From Nephromyces sp. MM_2019 (taxonomy: Eukaryota > Apicomplexa > Aconoidasida > Nephromycida), in NCBI GenBank assembly GCA_015657535.1, contig JADHZB010002136.1, forward strand, positions 1 to 45,620: DNA of 45,620 nucleotides, in the 5' to 3' direction. The notes below the pieces were generated by a model. The model made no database searches, had not been told where the DNA came from, and worked only from the letters and a program-made list of their open reading frames with translations. Positions 11,395 through 23,025 of the stretch are shown here, piece by piece (the stretch's first letter is position 1; each line of letters opens with the position of its first letter). The position numbers were made by a program, and so were the translations under genes.

Positions 11395-11604
11395 ATGGCT
11401 GACAAACATTGCTTACTTAACTTATTACACTATAACCATGACCCACGTACGCAAAATCGACTTGTAAAATCGACAATAATATATCACTTAAAAAGACACG
11501 CCCAGAAAATAAGCACTTTAACAGTGCTCAAAACATATACACCACAAAAGATAGCTCTCATTAAAAGCGCTTTATATGCAAAATCACCCAATAAACATGT
11601 ATAA
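11395..11604 (+). CDS. Hypothetical small basic protein, uncertain
   Basis: 69 codons with a good start context (aaaaatggct), begins MADKHCLLNLL and is rich in Lys, His and Arg (about pH-basic throughout). It lies in an A/C-rich stretch upstream of the ribophorin-like gene on the same strand. No domain, signal peptide or membrane segment. Could be a real small gene or a chance frame in C-containing DNA. Confidence 0.3.
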   Translation: MADKHCLLNLLHYNHDPRTQNRLVKSTIIYHLKRHAQKISTLTVLKTYTPQKIALIKSALYAKSPNKHV

Positions 11605-12017
11605 AATATACAGATAAACATACAAAATGCTTAGGCATACATATTAAATACAATTTAAAACTCCCTTTCTAAATATAACACACATACAGATAAAATATCT
11701 CAACATATTAAACACACACAGTGTGCAAGCACAAATCAATCACAAGCATTTTTTGAGATACACTTAGCAAATTAAAACATCGTGCATGAAGCTCGCTACA
11801 AATGTAACTGAATACATACTTTCACCATTTTTCACCAGTTTGATCTGCTTTTTTATTATATTACTCCTCTACACCTACTTTTAAGAATCTATATTGAAAT
11901 TTGAGTAATTCCCCTAATTTAGAAAAACTGAAATTTATGTAGTTTACTAAAAGTTTCCAAAGTCCATATAACTATTGCTCAAAATTAACTTCTTTATAAT
12001 TATCCAAACATATAGCT

Positions 12018-12140
12018 CAGCATCACCCAATTCATCACCAACTCCAATTCATCATTCAACCCATCTTCCAACTCATCACCCAACATCATCAAATTCATCA
12101 TCCACTATCTCCCAACGCATCACCCACTCATCATCAGACA
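12018..12140 (+). repeat. CATCA/CCCA-rich irregular repeat upstream of ribophorin-like gene
   Basis: About ten irregular copies of a roughly 11-base unit around aactcatcaccc, ending about 100 bases before the start codon at 12244. Much richer in C than the flanks. It could be a 5'-UTR or promoter element or simply a decayed minisatellite. Confidence 0.6.
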
Positions 12141-12243
12141 ATTAATAATTAAACTTTCCTATCTAAAATCCTAGGTAATTTACTAAGTAATTTCTGAACC
12201 TTAACATGATTTTTTTCTTTATTACATCTTAGCGTTAACAACG

Positions 12244-14746
12244 ATGATGATCAAACCAATTTATTCAATTGCCATTATTTTTTTTTGCCTATATGTGGTA
12301 TCTTACCTGAACGGCCATGAATTAAACCCAAGGAACCCTTCGAATTACAATCAGAAGGTAAATTATTTAAAATTTCTTTTACCTCCCTATATTTTTAATA
12401 CTGTATATGATCGTTTGCTTATTATTATATCTAGCTTTGTATTTATGTATCTAATGTTGTGTACTTTTTTATATTTGTGAGTATATTCAGAATCTCGAGT
12501 ATACATAGAATTGTTTTGAGGTAAAACATTAACCAAACAACTTGAAATAAATGAAAATACATTTTTTTACACTTTTGAAACCCTAGATAACTTCATAAAA
12601 CAATATAGCGGCTTTTTCTATTTAAATTGTTTCAACAATTCTTATTACGTTCACTGTGAGCTTTTTTATTTTTTCAATTAAAAATATAAATTCATAAATT
12701 TTTTATATTTACATCTCACATACACAAAAATATAATCTAAAAATAAACCTATATATCCTCACACACATATATGTACACCTACTTGAAACAAGCCTTACAA
12801 TCCGTACACCTAAAATTTTCGAACATTCATTAATATATGAAAATAGCCCAGAATATAACCCTTTTTTACTAAATGAATTGTCTTATTCCTGCATTCTACG
12901 AATCTCCAATTACCTGCTTTTAAAATATTCTTTACACATCTTTACCTTTATTTCATGGAAGAAATTGGATATTTTCGACTCGATTGAAGTTATTGCTTTT
13001 TCTGAAGATGGTTATAAGGTGCCATTCCTGATTTACTCTTCAACAACTGACACATTTGTTAATGGTACTCAACCAAACATTAGAAGCATAAAAGCTACCT
13101 TTAAAGTAACTATTGGATATTGTCAAATATTTTCATTTGCACCATAATCGTATGACAAAACAACCTTATTATACCTTAACTCATATATGTCGTATATATA
13201 CTATATGCAACTTACATAAAATATTAATCAGGTTTAAGCCACAAAGCTTATATTTTATATGTCTATATATTTTATTAGTATAACAAGGATACACATTCAA
13301 AGTTGGCTGCCCTATTAGAAATGAACACTACACACCAAAACCCTAACGATGACAATGTAAATTGGGCGTTATTTTTTCCTGATAAAATATCAGACAATGA
13401 GGCAACATTCAACATCCATTTTAAGGATAATGTAAATATACATATATATATACTCCAATTCTTGTCAAATTCAGTAACATAAGCACCATAATATATACAA
13501 TTTCCTATTCCCAGTTCAAATAAACATATCGACACCTATTTTTTTCATAAGTCTCACATCTTATCATAAAGATAAATTGTCTTTCTATTTATATATATAG
13601 GACCAAATAATACCCCTCAACGGGACATACACATTTTCTTGCATAGTAATGGGCTCTGAACCTTCAATAATGTAAGTTGAAAACTTTATATTATATGTTC
13701 CCATTTATAAATTATTATTTACAGTCCCATTTTTGCAGAAAATTTGAAATTCCAGCAATTCCCAGAGACAAAGCTATGCCAAACTTACAATGCAAACAAA
13801 TCATGTTTATACCAACACTTTCAAGAAAAGAAACTGATAAGTCACACTTTCAAGAATACCTCTAAGGAGGGCAATTTTATCATATCAACTTTAGCCTTAT
13901 TTATGTGCTCTGTTGTACCTTTAGCAGGTAAAATACCCCCTATATACTTGATTCTTTCATTAATAGTTGTACTACATATATCTATACATAAAATAATTAT
14001 TATTTATTCGGGAAAAATTAAAAATTTTAGCCCTATCCATGAGCCTAATTTATTCTTATAATTTTATTATAGCTACACCACTGGTAAAACCTTAACTTAT
14101 TCTTTTTTTGAATATATAAGCTAAGATATGTTTATTTTCAATATACTTTAGAATTGCATAATTATAACAACTACAGGCCTTATTACTACATGGATTTATT
14201 TTATGAAATTAAAGATGGAACTATTTGATTTTTCTTGGCTACAGACTTCATTTTGCCTCTTACTAGTATGCATGGTTAGTTAAGATTACATTCAAAAGCC
14301 AGTAATGATCATGGTTTATATTTTAAAATGATTAATTGTATATACTCCGTATTTTATCTTCATACTCAATAACATAAATATTTTAAAACATAGTAACACT
14401 GACAAACAAAACACTCAACAATTCTTATACACTTTTAAGTATAATATATAACTCGTAGAGCATACTTATTCAAACACCTTTAAACCCAACAAGCTATTAA
14501 CCCTACACACACAAATAATAATCATCGCTTGTCCAAAAATCATTATCACTATACATGTAAAAATAAACCCATGTGTTTTAGGTTGCTTTAATCATTGGAT
14601 ACTTCGTTATCTTACCTTTTCTAACAACATTGAAAATACTCTTTCCATTATTTATATGTATGATTATTATGGGCCAAAGTGCACTTAGTGACATCCAAGA
14701 CAAACGCTATCAAAAGTATAAAATGTCCAAAAAAAAAGAAGATTAG
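12244..14746 (+). CDS. Eight-exon ER membrane protein, probable ribophorin II/SWP1 (oligosaccharyltransferase subunit)
   Basis: Exons: 12244-12357, 12962-13105, 13279-13431, 13601-13671, 13725-13927, 14073-14083 (11 nt), 14152-14274, 14582-14746. All phases join, giving 327 aa ending at TAG. A signal peptide (MMIKPIYSIAIIFFCLYVVS) is followed by a lumenal domain of about 190 residues with Asn-X-Thr sites, then HTFKNTSKEG and about four hydrophobic segments: ISTLALFMCSVVPLAG, CIIITTTGLITTWIYF, LQTSFCLLLVCMVALIIGYF, and the ILPFLTTLKILFPLF segment. The end KKKED has Lys at -3 and -4, a KKxx ER-retrieval signal. The layout (signal, lumenal domain, short helix cluster, F...TL..L...G..AL ending) resembles ribophorin II/SWP1, which helps N-glycosylate secretory proteins at the translocon. 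The gene model is strong; the family name is a moderate inference. Exons 2 and 3 have the least certain borders. Confidence 0.7.
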
Positions 14747-15217
14747 CCGAACTCTTTTTTCTATCCACTCTATTTTTGCAATTATATAATTATATTTCAT
14801 CCACAACAACATAAAATAATAACTTGAATCCATCTTACACTACGGTTTAAAATTTTTTAAAAATTTGTTTGCTAAAACTTTAAAATGTAATAAAATATTC
14901 CAGCTTTGATATCAATGAGCATTAAGACCAAATTTTGAAGCTGTTTTTTCACAGTAGCACACAGACATTAATATTCTAATACTAATTCATAGTAACGCCA
15001 CGTAAACATCTTTTGATAATAAATTTTATCTAACAATCACCATTTTAGTATGGAACAATAATAAAATAAATACTTTTAACGAGAATGGGCTAGGTTTATA
15101 TGGTCCCCATCCTTTATTCGCAACTTCTCAACCCACCCACTGAAGTTTAATAATAATTAAATCTTTTTCGAATAAGTTTTGTAGATGATAATATATACTA
15201 CTCGCCTCCTGGCTACG
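14747..15217. other. Convergent intergenic region, nothing recognised
   Basis: Short AT-rich gap between the ribophorin-like gene (+) and vWA-like gene C (-). No open frame or repeat of note. Confidence 0.6.
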
Positions 15218-16461
15218 TTAAAAGATAAAAACTATCCATAAAACTAACACACACCAGCCTATATAGTAAATTTTTTTTTCAAAACTTTCTGATAAATCTT
15301 TATGTTTCGATAAATGGAGGGGAGTTTCAAGGTCTTGGTATTGAGGTTTAAAGTTTTTATTAAATTTCTCATTATTTTTTGTGAACCTTGATAAAAATTC
15401 TTTCATCGTGTTCTTCTGTATGTATATGGTTGTATGATAATTTGGTTGTTTTGTAGGTCTTATTTCAACAGAACTACTAGTGCAAATTGCCCTACTTAGT
15501 TCTTCAATCATGTAAGGAAGCTTTCTATAATCCCTATCATAATAATGATTGCAGCTCATTAAACTTTTAGAAGAATCACATTTCAATAAGTATTTGACTA
15601 AACTCTTATATTTGTCATTTAATGAGAATTCATCCTTATAGTTCCTTATTCTGATTGCAATTGATTTGTATATTTGCCCATCAATTAATTTTGAATTTAT
15701 TTTGGACTCAAATTCATCTTTGGATATCGTCCCTAAACTAAACTTATTAAATATAAACACTAAAATGTTTTTAAATCCTAAATTTTTTCGGTTTTGATCT
15801 TGAAAGTCCTCTATAGCCCTTCTAAATATGTTGTAAAATTCATAGCCTTCGTCGTCATTGAAATTATTGAAATTTACCAAAGCCTTTAATATTCCCGTTT
15901 GTATACGTTTTTTGAAGGTTGTGACAATTGATATATTTCCATACGGCTTGTAAGATGCACCAACCAAGGATATTACTTCATATTTGACACTTTTGGTCGT
16001 AACTTTCAATTCATCGATTACTCCCTTAATCAACAACTTTATCCTTGACTTTTCGCTTGTTATAATCCCATTTTTATGATTGTTATCCAACACAACCATA
16101 ATTAATACCCTTAACTGCGATAAATCACATTGTGGCTGAATTGGCTTGTGATGTTGGGCTGGGAGAGTTGCTGAAAGTAGGGATCAAAATAAGATGAATA
16201 ATAAAGTGAGAGAATAGGTTGGAAAAGTGAATAGATTGATTTTGGTTAGGTTTGTTGTGGGATTTGGAAATTAAAATTTCTTCTATGGATTAGTTTGGTG
16301 ATTTTAGTGAAATTTTTAAACATCAAATTGCGATTATAAAAAATTCTACACTGAATTAGTGACGACTCACTTGTATTAGCATCAATTTTTATCCTATTTC
16401 CCTTGACAAGGTAAAGAACAAAAATTAAAACGATTTTTTTGAAAAACTTGCATTGTTCCAT
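15218..16461 (-). CDS. Secreted vWA-like cysteine protein C with C-terminal hydrophobic anchor
   Basis: Exon 1 (16461-16371) encodes MEQCKFFKKIVLIFVLYLVKG, a signal peptide, then NRIKIDANT. Donor gtgagt and acceptor ctactttcag join in phase 1 to exon 2 (16170-15218); 347 aa. The same intron position and phase as proteins A and B support common descent. Exon 2 starts with a His/Pro/Gln stretch, then Cys (QPQCDLS) and strand RVLIMVVLDNN, whose DNN sits where vWA domains carry DxSxS. Alternating helices and strands follow (VKYEVISLVGA, KNILVFIFNKF, SIAIRI), then a Cys pair (LKCDSSKSLMSC) and a final Cys (AICTSS). It has no Thr or Pro stalk; about 60 polar residues lead to IYYIGWCVLVLWIVFIF at the stop, with no cytoplasmic tail (GPI-type signal or C-terminal anchor). 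Family membership is well supported; fold inferred; function unknown. Confidence 0.75.
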
Positions 16462-18885
16462 ATATTTAATGGCTTGATAATATTAAATTTGAAAATGAAG
16501 CTCATTCTTTTTTAATCTTCATAATTGACATGATTTTTCAAATGGGAATAATTGTAATATGTTTAAATATTTTTAAAAATACGTAGTTAAAAATATTTTA
16601 ATTGAATTAAAATGCGTTAAGAAAAGTGCATTTTGTGCTTTATATCAATATTTAATAAAAAGAGTGGAACATTAGGTAAATTTCTGTGTAAATTTAAATA
16701 CAATCATCGATTTTATATAAAATAATCACATACAGATTAATTATAATATATATTCACATAATAAATAAATTATGTGAAAACTTGGCAATTCATGAACACT
16801 GAAATGATGAAAATTCTTAATCATACCAATTCTATCAGACTTGACAATTTATTCCCTGTTTTAGTTATAAGTTTTTATTGTAAATTTTTCATTACAAAAT
16901 ATTTGTACATAAAACATGTATTCATAACTCTACGTTGAAATTCTATGTACAAATTATTTACTATATGAATAAATTGAAAAGATTAGCTCTTTGTTTGTAT
17001 TACTTAGCTGTAATTTCCAACAATGATAGTTACTAATTTGATATACTAGTTGTAGTATAAACAATTCACATTAATTTCCTAAGTGATAATTTTTTTATAT
17101 ATTGTTTTAAACTGTAAACATATCTTTAAATTCGTTTTTAAAGACTTAATACAATTCGCACTTTAAAAGCAATCTAGTAATGTTTTCTCCATGTGTGTGG
17201 AACTAGGTGAGATGCTGTATCTTATTCAATTATCCAACTACTTGAGATTAAATAATAATTATAAAGGTTTAGACTTATATAAATTTAACCTTAAAATATT
17301 TTCTTCCGAGCTAATTATCTATTCCAAAATGTTAAAGGCTCAACAAATAAAGGTATAATTTTTTATACAAAATTTAGTCAAGGTATATGAAAAACTTACA
17401 ACAGCACCAATTTGGCTAAAATAAAGTCACTAAAACTTTTAAACTTCATTTAAAACAGTAGTTTTTAATTAATATCGTGTATATGAGATATATTTAGTTT
17501 CAGTACATTTAAAAAACAAATCAAAATTTATAGTTTTAAAACAATGGTAATAGTTGGGACTTGTGCTTGATATGGGAATTGAAAGGCTTCTTTAATCAAT
17601 ATTATGTAATGTCATAAGTATTAATATATGAATGTGCTAATAATTTGTTTATAAATATAGTGTTTAAATACTTTTTATTTGCTTCTCTCTGCTTTTAAAT
17701 TAATCGAGGTACAAAATGAACTATAAATATTTATTATAATTTAAAAATAAATTAAAAAAGCTTATGCCAATATAGATTAGAAAATGAGTATGATTATCCT
17801 AAGCCCTTGGAGGTGTTTAACCTACTTAAATTATTTATAAACACAAGATAGGCTCATAATTTCACTTTGTATGAAAGAATGTATAGCACCTTTAAATAAT
17901 TTTCTTATGTAAAGGAGAAGAAGAGAGTGGTAAACTATTGTAATAAACAAACAATTTGGGTCTTTTATTGATCTTTGAATTTTTATAAGCTCCAATCAAA
18001 TCCATTTTAAAAAATTACTAAGTTTAACACTAGATTTTTGAATTTAAATCCCCCACTAGCCTAGTTTTGCCAAATTTCGTACTATTTAGCAAACAGCAAA
18101 TAAAGGATTATTATTTCTACATGAAGGTACATAAATTGTACTGGTGTGGGGTTTTATCTTAAGAACTTCTGTACAAGACTTTGTAACATGTTTATGTTGC
18201 TACCACAGATTTACACTAACTAGCCTTACAATACTGAAATGAATATGTTTCATAGCAACAAACACAGCCAAACGCTTGTGAAACAAACCCAAATTTTTGT
18301 CTACATACTAAACATGCATTCTTAATTATGTACTTTTGAAACACATGCGCCTAGAAAACAGTTTCAAAACACACATCCCTCAATAAATATACAAATGTAG
18401 CACATCGTCTAAAATATGAGTACGGTAGATGTGCCCCCTAATACATATATATATTTATGAAAATATAGCGACGTAGTTATGACCTAGTAGCAGATGTCTA
18501 TGTCACACTTCCAAGCGTTGCTACATGCAATACTATAACCAAAAAAGCCTTCTTTTTAACATTTTCAGCATGAAAAATATCGGGCACTAGCAAGATCTGG
18601 GAGCATGCAAATTTAAAGCCCTCTTTTTACTAGTCATAAGAATCCTTTACACCACAAAACTTGAAAATATCAACTCTTCTTCTTGATTAAATTGTTATCA
18701 ATTTATCTGTTACTACAACAAATCAAAAGTTTTCTTTTTCCGTTGCATTAAAAAATTACAAATGAGAAAAGCTTGATTGCTCTTTATAGTCTCACAAAAA
18801 TTGTCCCTATATTTAACTTGCAAAATTCTTAATTTATTAATCCTTTTTAGTCATTATCAAATTAAATCATAGTAACTTCTTCATA
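16462..18885. other. Divergent intergenic region, no gene seen
   Basis: About 2.4 kb, AT-rich, between vWA-like gene C (-) and the peptide transporter (+), so it should hold both promoters. The last 600 bases before 18886 become richer in C (CA-containing), as also seen upstream of the ribophorin-like gene. No open frame of interest on either strand. Confidence 0.55.
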
Positions 18886-20487
18886 ATGCAGATAACGAAC
18901 AACATGCTGAAGAAAATAAAAAATCGCCTCCCACAATTTTTAATTGTGCTTGTTTTTGTAGAAATGTGGGAGCGATTTAGCTTCTACTCACTAAGGAATT
19001 TACTAACTCTTTATCTAACCAATAAGGACGGAATGGATTTAGATGATTCCTCTGCATATGCTATATATTCACTACTTCAATCATTCGGCTTTTTGCTTAC
19101 AATTCTTACGGGCTTCTTAGCTGATACTTTTTTCGGATTTTGTCTAATGTTGCAAATCGGTGGTGTAATCATAATGTGTGGCCACTTCTCCATGTTGATG
19201 GGAATGTTTTCAGACCACTTTACGTATTTAGGTATCGCATTCATAGCTACTGGTACAGGGTTATTCAAAGGGAATATAAGTAGCCTTCTTGGATCTGCAT
19301 ATGATAAGCACCCAGAATTTAATCGAATCAATGGCTTTACCTTATTCTATGCAGGTATAAATTTTGGATCGTTTGTATCTTCATTTACTGCAGGTTATAT
19401 GAGCTATTACTTGGGTTATAATTATGCATTTGGTCTTGCCGGATTTGGTATGGGTTTCGGATTGCTTCTATTTAACTACAACAGACGAACTTATACAGAT
19501 TTAGATAAGACTCCTAAAATTGATTTAACGAACAAACGCATAATTTGGAGGATAGGGTACGGATTTGCGTTGTTCACTCTTTGGTTCATCTTTTGCTTCC
19601 CATTTTCTTTTGTATACAAATACTCGGCTGTTTTAACGAAATTCAACTTTTTATTATACTTAGGGATTGTAATTATTATTGCTATGGCATTTCTTGTTTT
19701 TAGTATCAAAAACATAAGAGAGAGAAAAAATCTATGTATTTTGTTAATTTACCTAGTATATTTGATGTTTTTTTTCGCATTTGAGCTACAATTAGGTTCA
19801 CTTTTTATGCTATTTATTGAGCGAAATGTGCATCAATATATTTGGTCTATCCCTGTTCCAGCTGTTGTTTCCAGTAGTATAAATCCAGCTCTAATCATTC
19901 TAGTTGGATTGATTTCAGGACTTTTTTATAAGAATGACTCCAAACACGACTCCCTGAAGATTACCATAGCTCTATTATCAAACTCTGTTTGTTTCTTTAT
20001 ACTCTATTGGGGTTGCATAAACGCTGATGAATTTGGTTACACATCATATCTATACCCAACACTTGCTATTTTGATTATGGCAGTTGGTGAAATTATGATT
20101 TCTCCATTAATTCAGGCACATGCAACATTGTACTCACCAAAATCGATCAAGGGCTTCATCATGGGTATAACTATGTCTGTTTTAGGCTTTGCTAGCCTGG
20201 CAGGACTTATATTCGCCAATATTTTCTTTGTAGAAAAGAATGACAAAGGATTAATCGACCCCCTCGTATCATTACCCATATATCAAAATGGCTTTTGGGA
20301 CCTAGCACTTTATAATTTAATTTTTGTAGGGACATATATCATATGTATTCCCATTCTAAAACATTTACAAAAGGTAACTCCTTATGAATTGTCATCAACT
20401 CCTAATCCAAAAGCGTTGGCCATTGAACAGCCAACATGCGACAACGATCTTAATGATGATTTTGACTATAGATTATCTAATCATTAA
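18886..20487 (+). CDS. Proton-coupled oligopeptide transporter (POT/PTR2 family)
   Basis: 533 aa, one exon, ATG to TAA. POT transporters bring di- and tripeptides (or related solutes) across membranes using the proton gradient. The N-terminal helix carries the family proton-coupling motif ExxERFxYY as EMWERFSFYSLR (residues 26-37). The second family signature appears as FTLFYAGINFGSF (about 154-166), preceded by GTGLFKGNISSLLG. About 12-14 hydrophobic helices are visible, with a charged loop near residues 205-220, and a polar, probably cytosolic tail from about residue 500 (TPNPKALAIEQPTCDNDL). Length is typical of bacterial DtpT-like and compact eukaryotic members, without the large lumenal insert of animal PepT proteins. 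All catalytic-type residues I can check are intact, so it looks functional. Substrate range not predictable. Confidence 0.88.
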   Translation: MQITNNMLKKIKNRLPQFLIVLVFVEMWERFSFYSLRNLLTLYLTNKDGMDLDDSSAYAIYSLLQSFGFLLTILTGFLADTFFGFCLMLQIGGVIIMCGHFSMLMGMFSDHFTYLGIAFIATGTGLFKGNISSLLGSAYDKHPEFNRINGFTLFYAGINFGSFVSSFTAGYMSYYLGYNYAFGLAGFGMGFGLLLFNYNRRTYTDLDKTPKIDLTNKRIIWRIGYGFALFTLWFIFCFPFSFVYKYSAVLTKFNFLLYLGIVIIIAMAFLVFSIKNIRERKNLCILLIYLVYLMFFFAFELQLGSLFMLFIERNVHQYIWSIPVPAVVSSSINPALIILVGLISGLFYKNDSKHDSLKITIALLSNSVCFFILYWGCINADEFGYTSYLYPTLAILIMAVGEIMISPLIQAHATLYSPKSIKGFIMGITMSVLGFASLAGLIFANIFFVEKNDKGLIDPLVSLPIYQNGFWDLALYNLIFVGTYIICIPILKHLQKVTPYELSSTPNPKALAIEQPTCDNDLNDDFDYRLSNH

Positions 20488-22640
20488 ACTTTATGAATTG
20501 CTCAAATCCAAGAACACGAAGAATTTTGTAACTTATAGTCTATATAATATCTGAATTATTTAATCAATGTATTTAGATTCTTCTGCTTTACATTTTTTAC
20601 AAGGTTAAAATGCAATTTACTGGACTTGTATTATTTATTCAATTTTGTTATTTTTAAACTTAATAAATTTTTTCACTACTCAATAGAGGCAATGAAGCTT
20701 TACTCCTCAGGTAAATTATGTATTTTATTAACTATATTTTGTTTATAAGATGACCAAGTTTACAACACTCAGATACACTAAGTATTAAAATAAAATAACT
20801 GCTTAAGGTTTCAATATTTTGCTCCATTGAAAAATCTCCTAAGTGAAACTAGGCTGCTCACTTGTATCATTACAGCCTACTAAATGCTTGATATTATCAC
20901 ATTCAATTTTATAATCATATTGCCAAAAACTCAAATTTAACAAATTTCTTCCAAGTCCAAACTTACACATACAATGAACTATGTTCACATTCACCAAATT
21001 TTACGGTTGAATAAACAAGACTATAACTCTTGATTTCTTAACGAACTGCTTAGCACCCTGCAACTAGTATGTTGATAGGCAAAATCCCAAACAACATGGC
21101 ACATATTTTACAGCATTACCAATTACTTAGTAATCTAACAAGATACCAATTTATAAACTACTACTAGATTTGACCTACGCTCGATTATTAATTACAATTT
21201 AATTTATTATATATTATTTACTTTATAATTATGGGACTGAAAGCTGGTCTAAACCCATGAACCATTATATTTATATTGATCTACCAAGCAAGTTATACTT
21301 TTTTAAAAAAGTTCATACATCTAGAGATATTCCTGTTGTATATACACCCTTTTTAAAGTCGGTAAAGCTTTAATAACAATACTTGAATATATTTTTAAAA
21401 AATTTTTTTAAAATTGGTAGAAATTTTTAATTTTATACAAATTAAACATATATTTAATACAATTTTAATTAATTATTAACATACATAACATTTAAATATT
21501 CTGTTTTATTATTTTGAAATTAAATAGCATCTCCATACAGTAAATCGATTAGATTGATTACCCTTTTTATATTTATAAAATACTTAACCCAGTGGAACTA
21601 ATTGACTCTGAAATTTCTTAAAAGTTTCAAAAATCCAGCTTGAATTTCAATATATTGTACTTTTTTTACCTAAAAACAGTACATGTAATTTTTTATATAA
21701 AATTCACAAATTTTGGACCAACTTAATTCCTACATAATTACGGAATCTTTAAATTACGTTGTAAACTATAACTTTGAAGCTAATTTCTGAAAAAGTTTTT
21801 AGATGCACACTTTGGGTACAATGAAGATATTTTTATAGTAATATATGTAAATTTTACATAACTTACACCATCTCGTAAATTCTCTATAAAATTTACTCCA
21901 GTTTTCAAACCCTTTGTCTTAATATATTGTAACCAAGATTAGCTTAAATAAGAAAATTATGCATATTTAAGCCTCATAAATCGTAAGTGGAAAGCTTATA
22001 ACATAAAAGGATTGAATCTATTTTTATTTAACTTGTACAAGAGAGAGTTTAAAAACATAATTTAAAGAGGTTTTTAATTTAAAATTATAAGCACTTATGA
22101 AGACAAATGATTAGCTTGGACGAAATTGGTTTCATAACGCACTCTTAAGTAAGCCTTCAGGTTGAAGTGTATATAATTAAGCTATAAGTAATACCAGCTC
22201 CCTCAGATTTCATCTACCTAAACTAAAAATCAGACAACCTACCAGATAAGAAGTTCATCTAACAACATAGTAGCGATTATGAGAATCTTTAATTCAGAGA
22301 TTTAGGACCTAAAATACCCATTTCAAATAAATGTTTAAACCCTAGAAACCTTAAAAAATAGTTTTTAGGTCTGCGCAACAGATAACTTGGCTTTTTACTC
22401 TAAAGTTAAGCTTTTTTGTGTGTCGTGTATTTTTATATTAACATTACAATAATATTTACAAGCCTCATTATTTTATTTTTTAGCAATACCATTTGATCTA
22501 AGTCGAATTTTGAATTGCAATAGTTTGACCTTACTTGCATTAGCACTTTCAGGCATAGTAAAGCCACAAGGATAATCTTAAGTAACTTCTAATCAGGAAG
22601 CACTATGATGAAGCTATAAGTGCTTAGCAACTCAAGCAGA
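20488..22640. other. Intergenic, nothing firm
   Basis: AT-rich 2.1 kb between two transporter genes on the same strand. A tiny frame at 20694 (MKLYSSGKLCILLTIF) looks like a signal peptide but stops after 18 codons, with a possible donor gtaaat inside; no partner exon was found. Nothing else recognised. Confidence 0.45.
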
Positions 22641-23025
22641 TATTCCACAACTTAAAATCCTATTGTTATAATTCTTTGGATTATCTCGAGTAGTGAAATG
22701 GGTACGGGTGAAGTCACTCGAATTAGCGTTTCATCGACCAGGCTACTCGTAGTACACGCTCCAGTGCTAAACTCAAAGAGAGTTCTAGTTAGTTATTTAC
22801 TAGTTTCACTGCTAGGGCCGCGGTTGGTTGTACTAGATGCTTAATTTATAGTACAATTTTTCTAGCTGAATCATCGATCTTCAAAGTGGGAAAGTTAAGT
22901 TCTATCGGTTCATGCAAGGTTCTAGTTAGTGAGTAAAAGGGTTTATTTCATGGGGTAAAACGTTGAGTGAAATAGGGAAGTGCGGCGCACGAAGCGCTAG
23001 GTGAACTCTAAGTGCAACTGTTCCT
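22640..23025. other. GC-rich island of unknown nature
   Basis: Clearly richer in G+C than its surroundings (runs such as gggccgcgg, gtgcggcgcacgaagcgc). It contains a perfect GCGC-loop-GCGC hairpin near 22984-22998 and a repeated gttctagttagt (22771 and 22919). No long open frame on either strand, and no match to SRP RNA, RNase P RNA, rRNA or tRNA motifs that I can see. It directly adjoins an inverted fragment of the downstream transporter gene, so it may be a rearrangement scar, a relic of another gene, or a structured RNA. Confidence 0.5.

Noticed and set aside
22640..23025. RNase P RNA or SRP RNA in the GC-rich island
   Set aside because: I could not find the conserved core motifs of either RNA; only short hairpins are visible.
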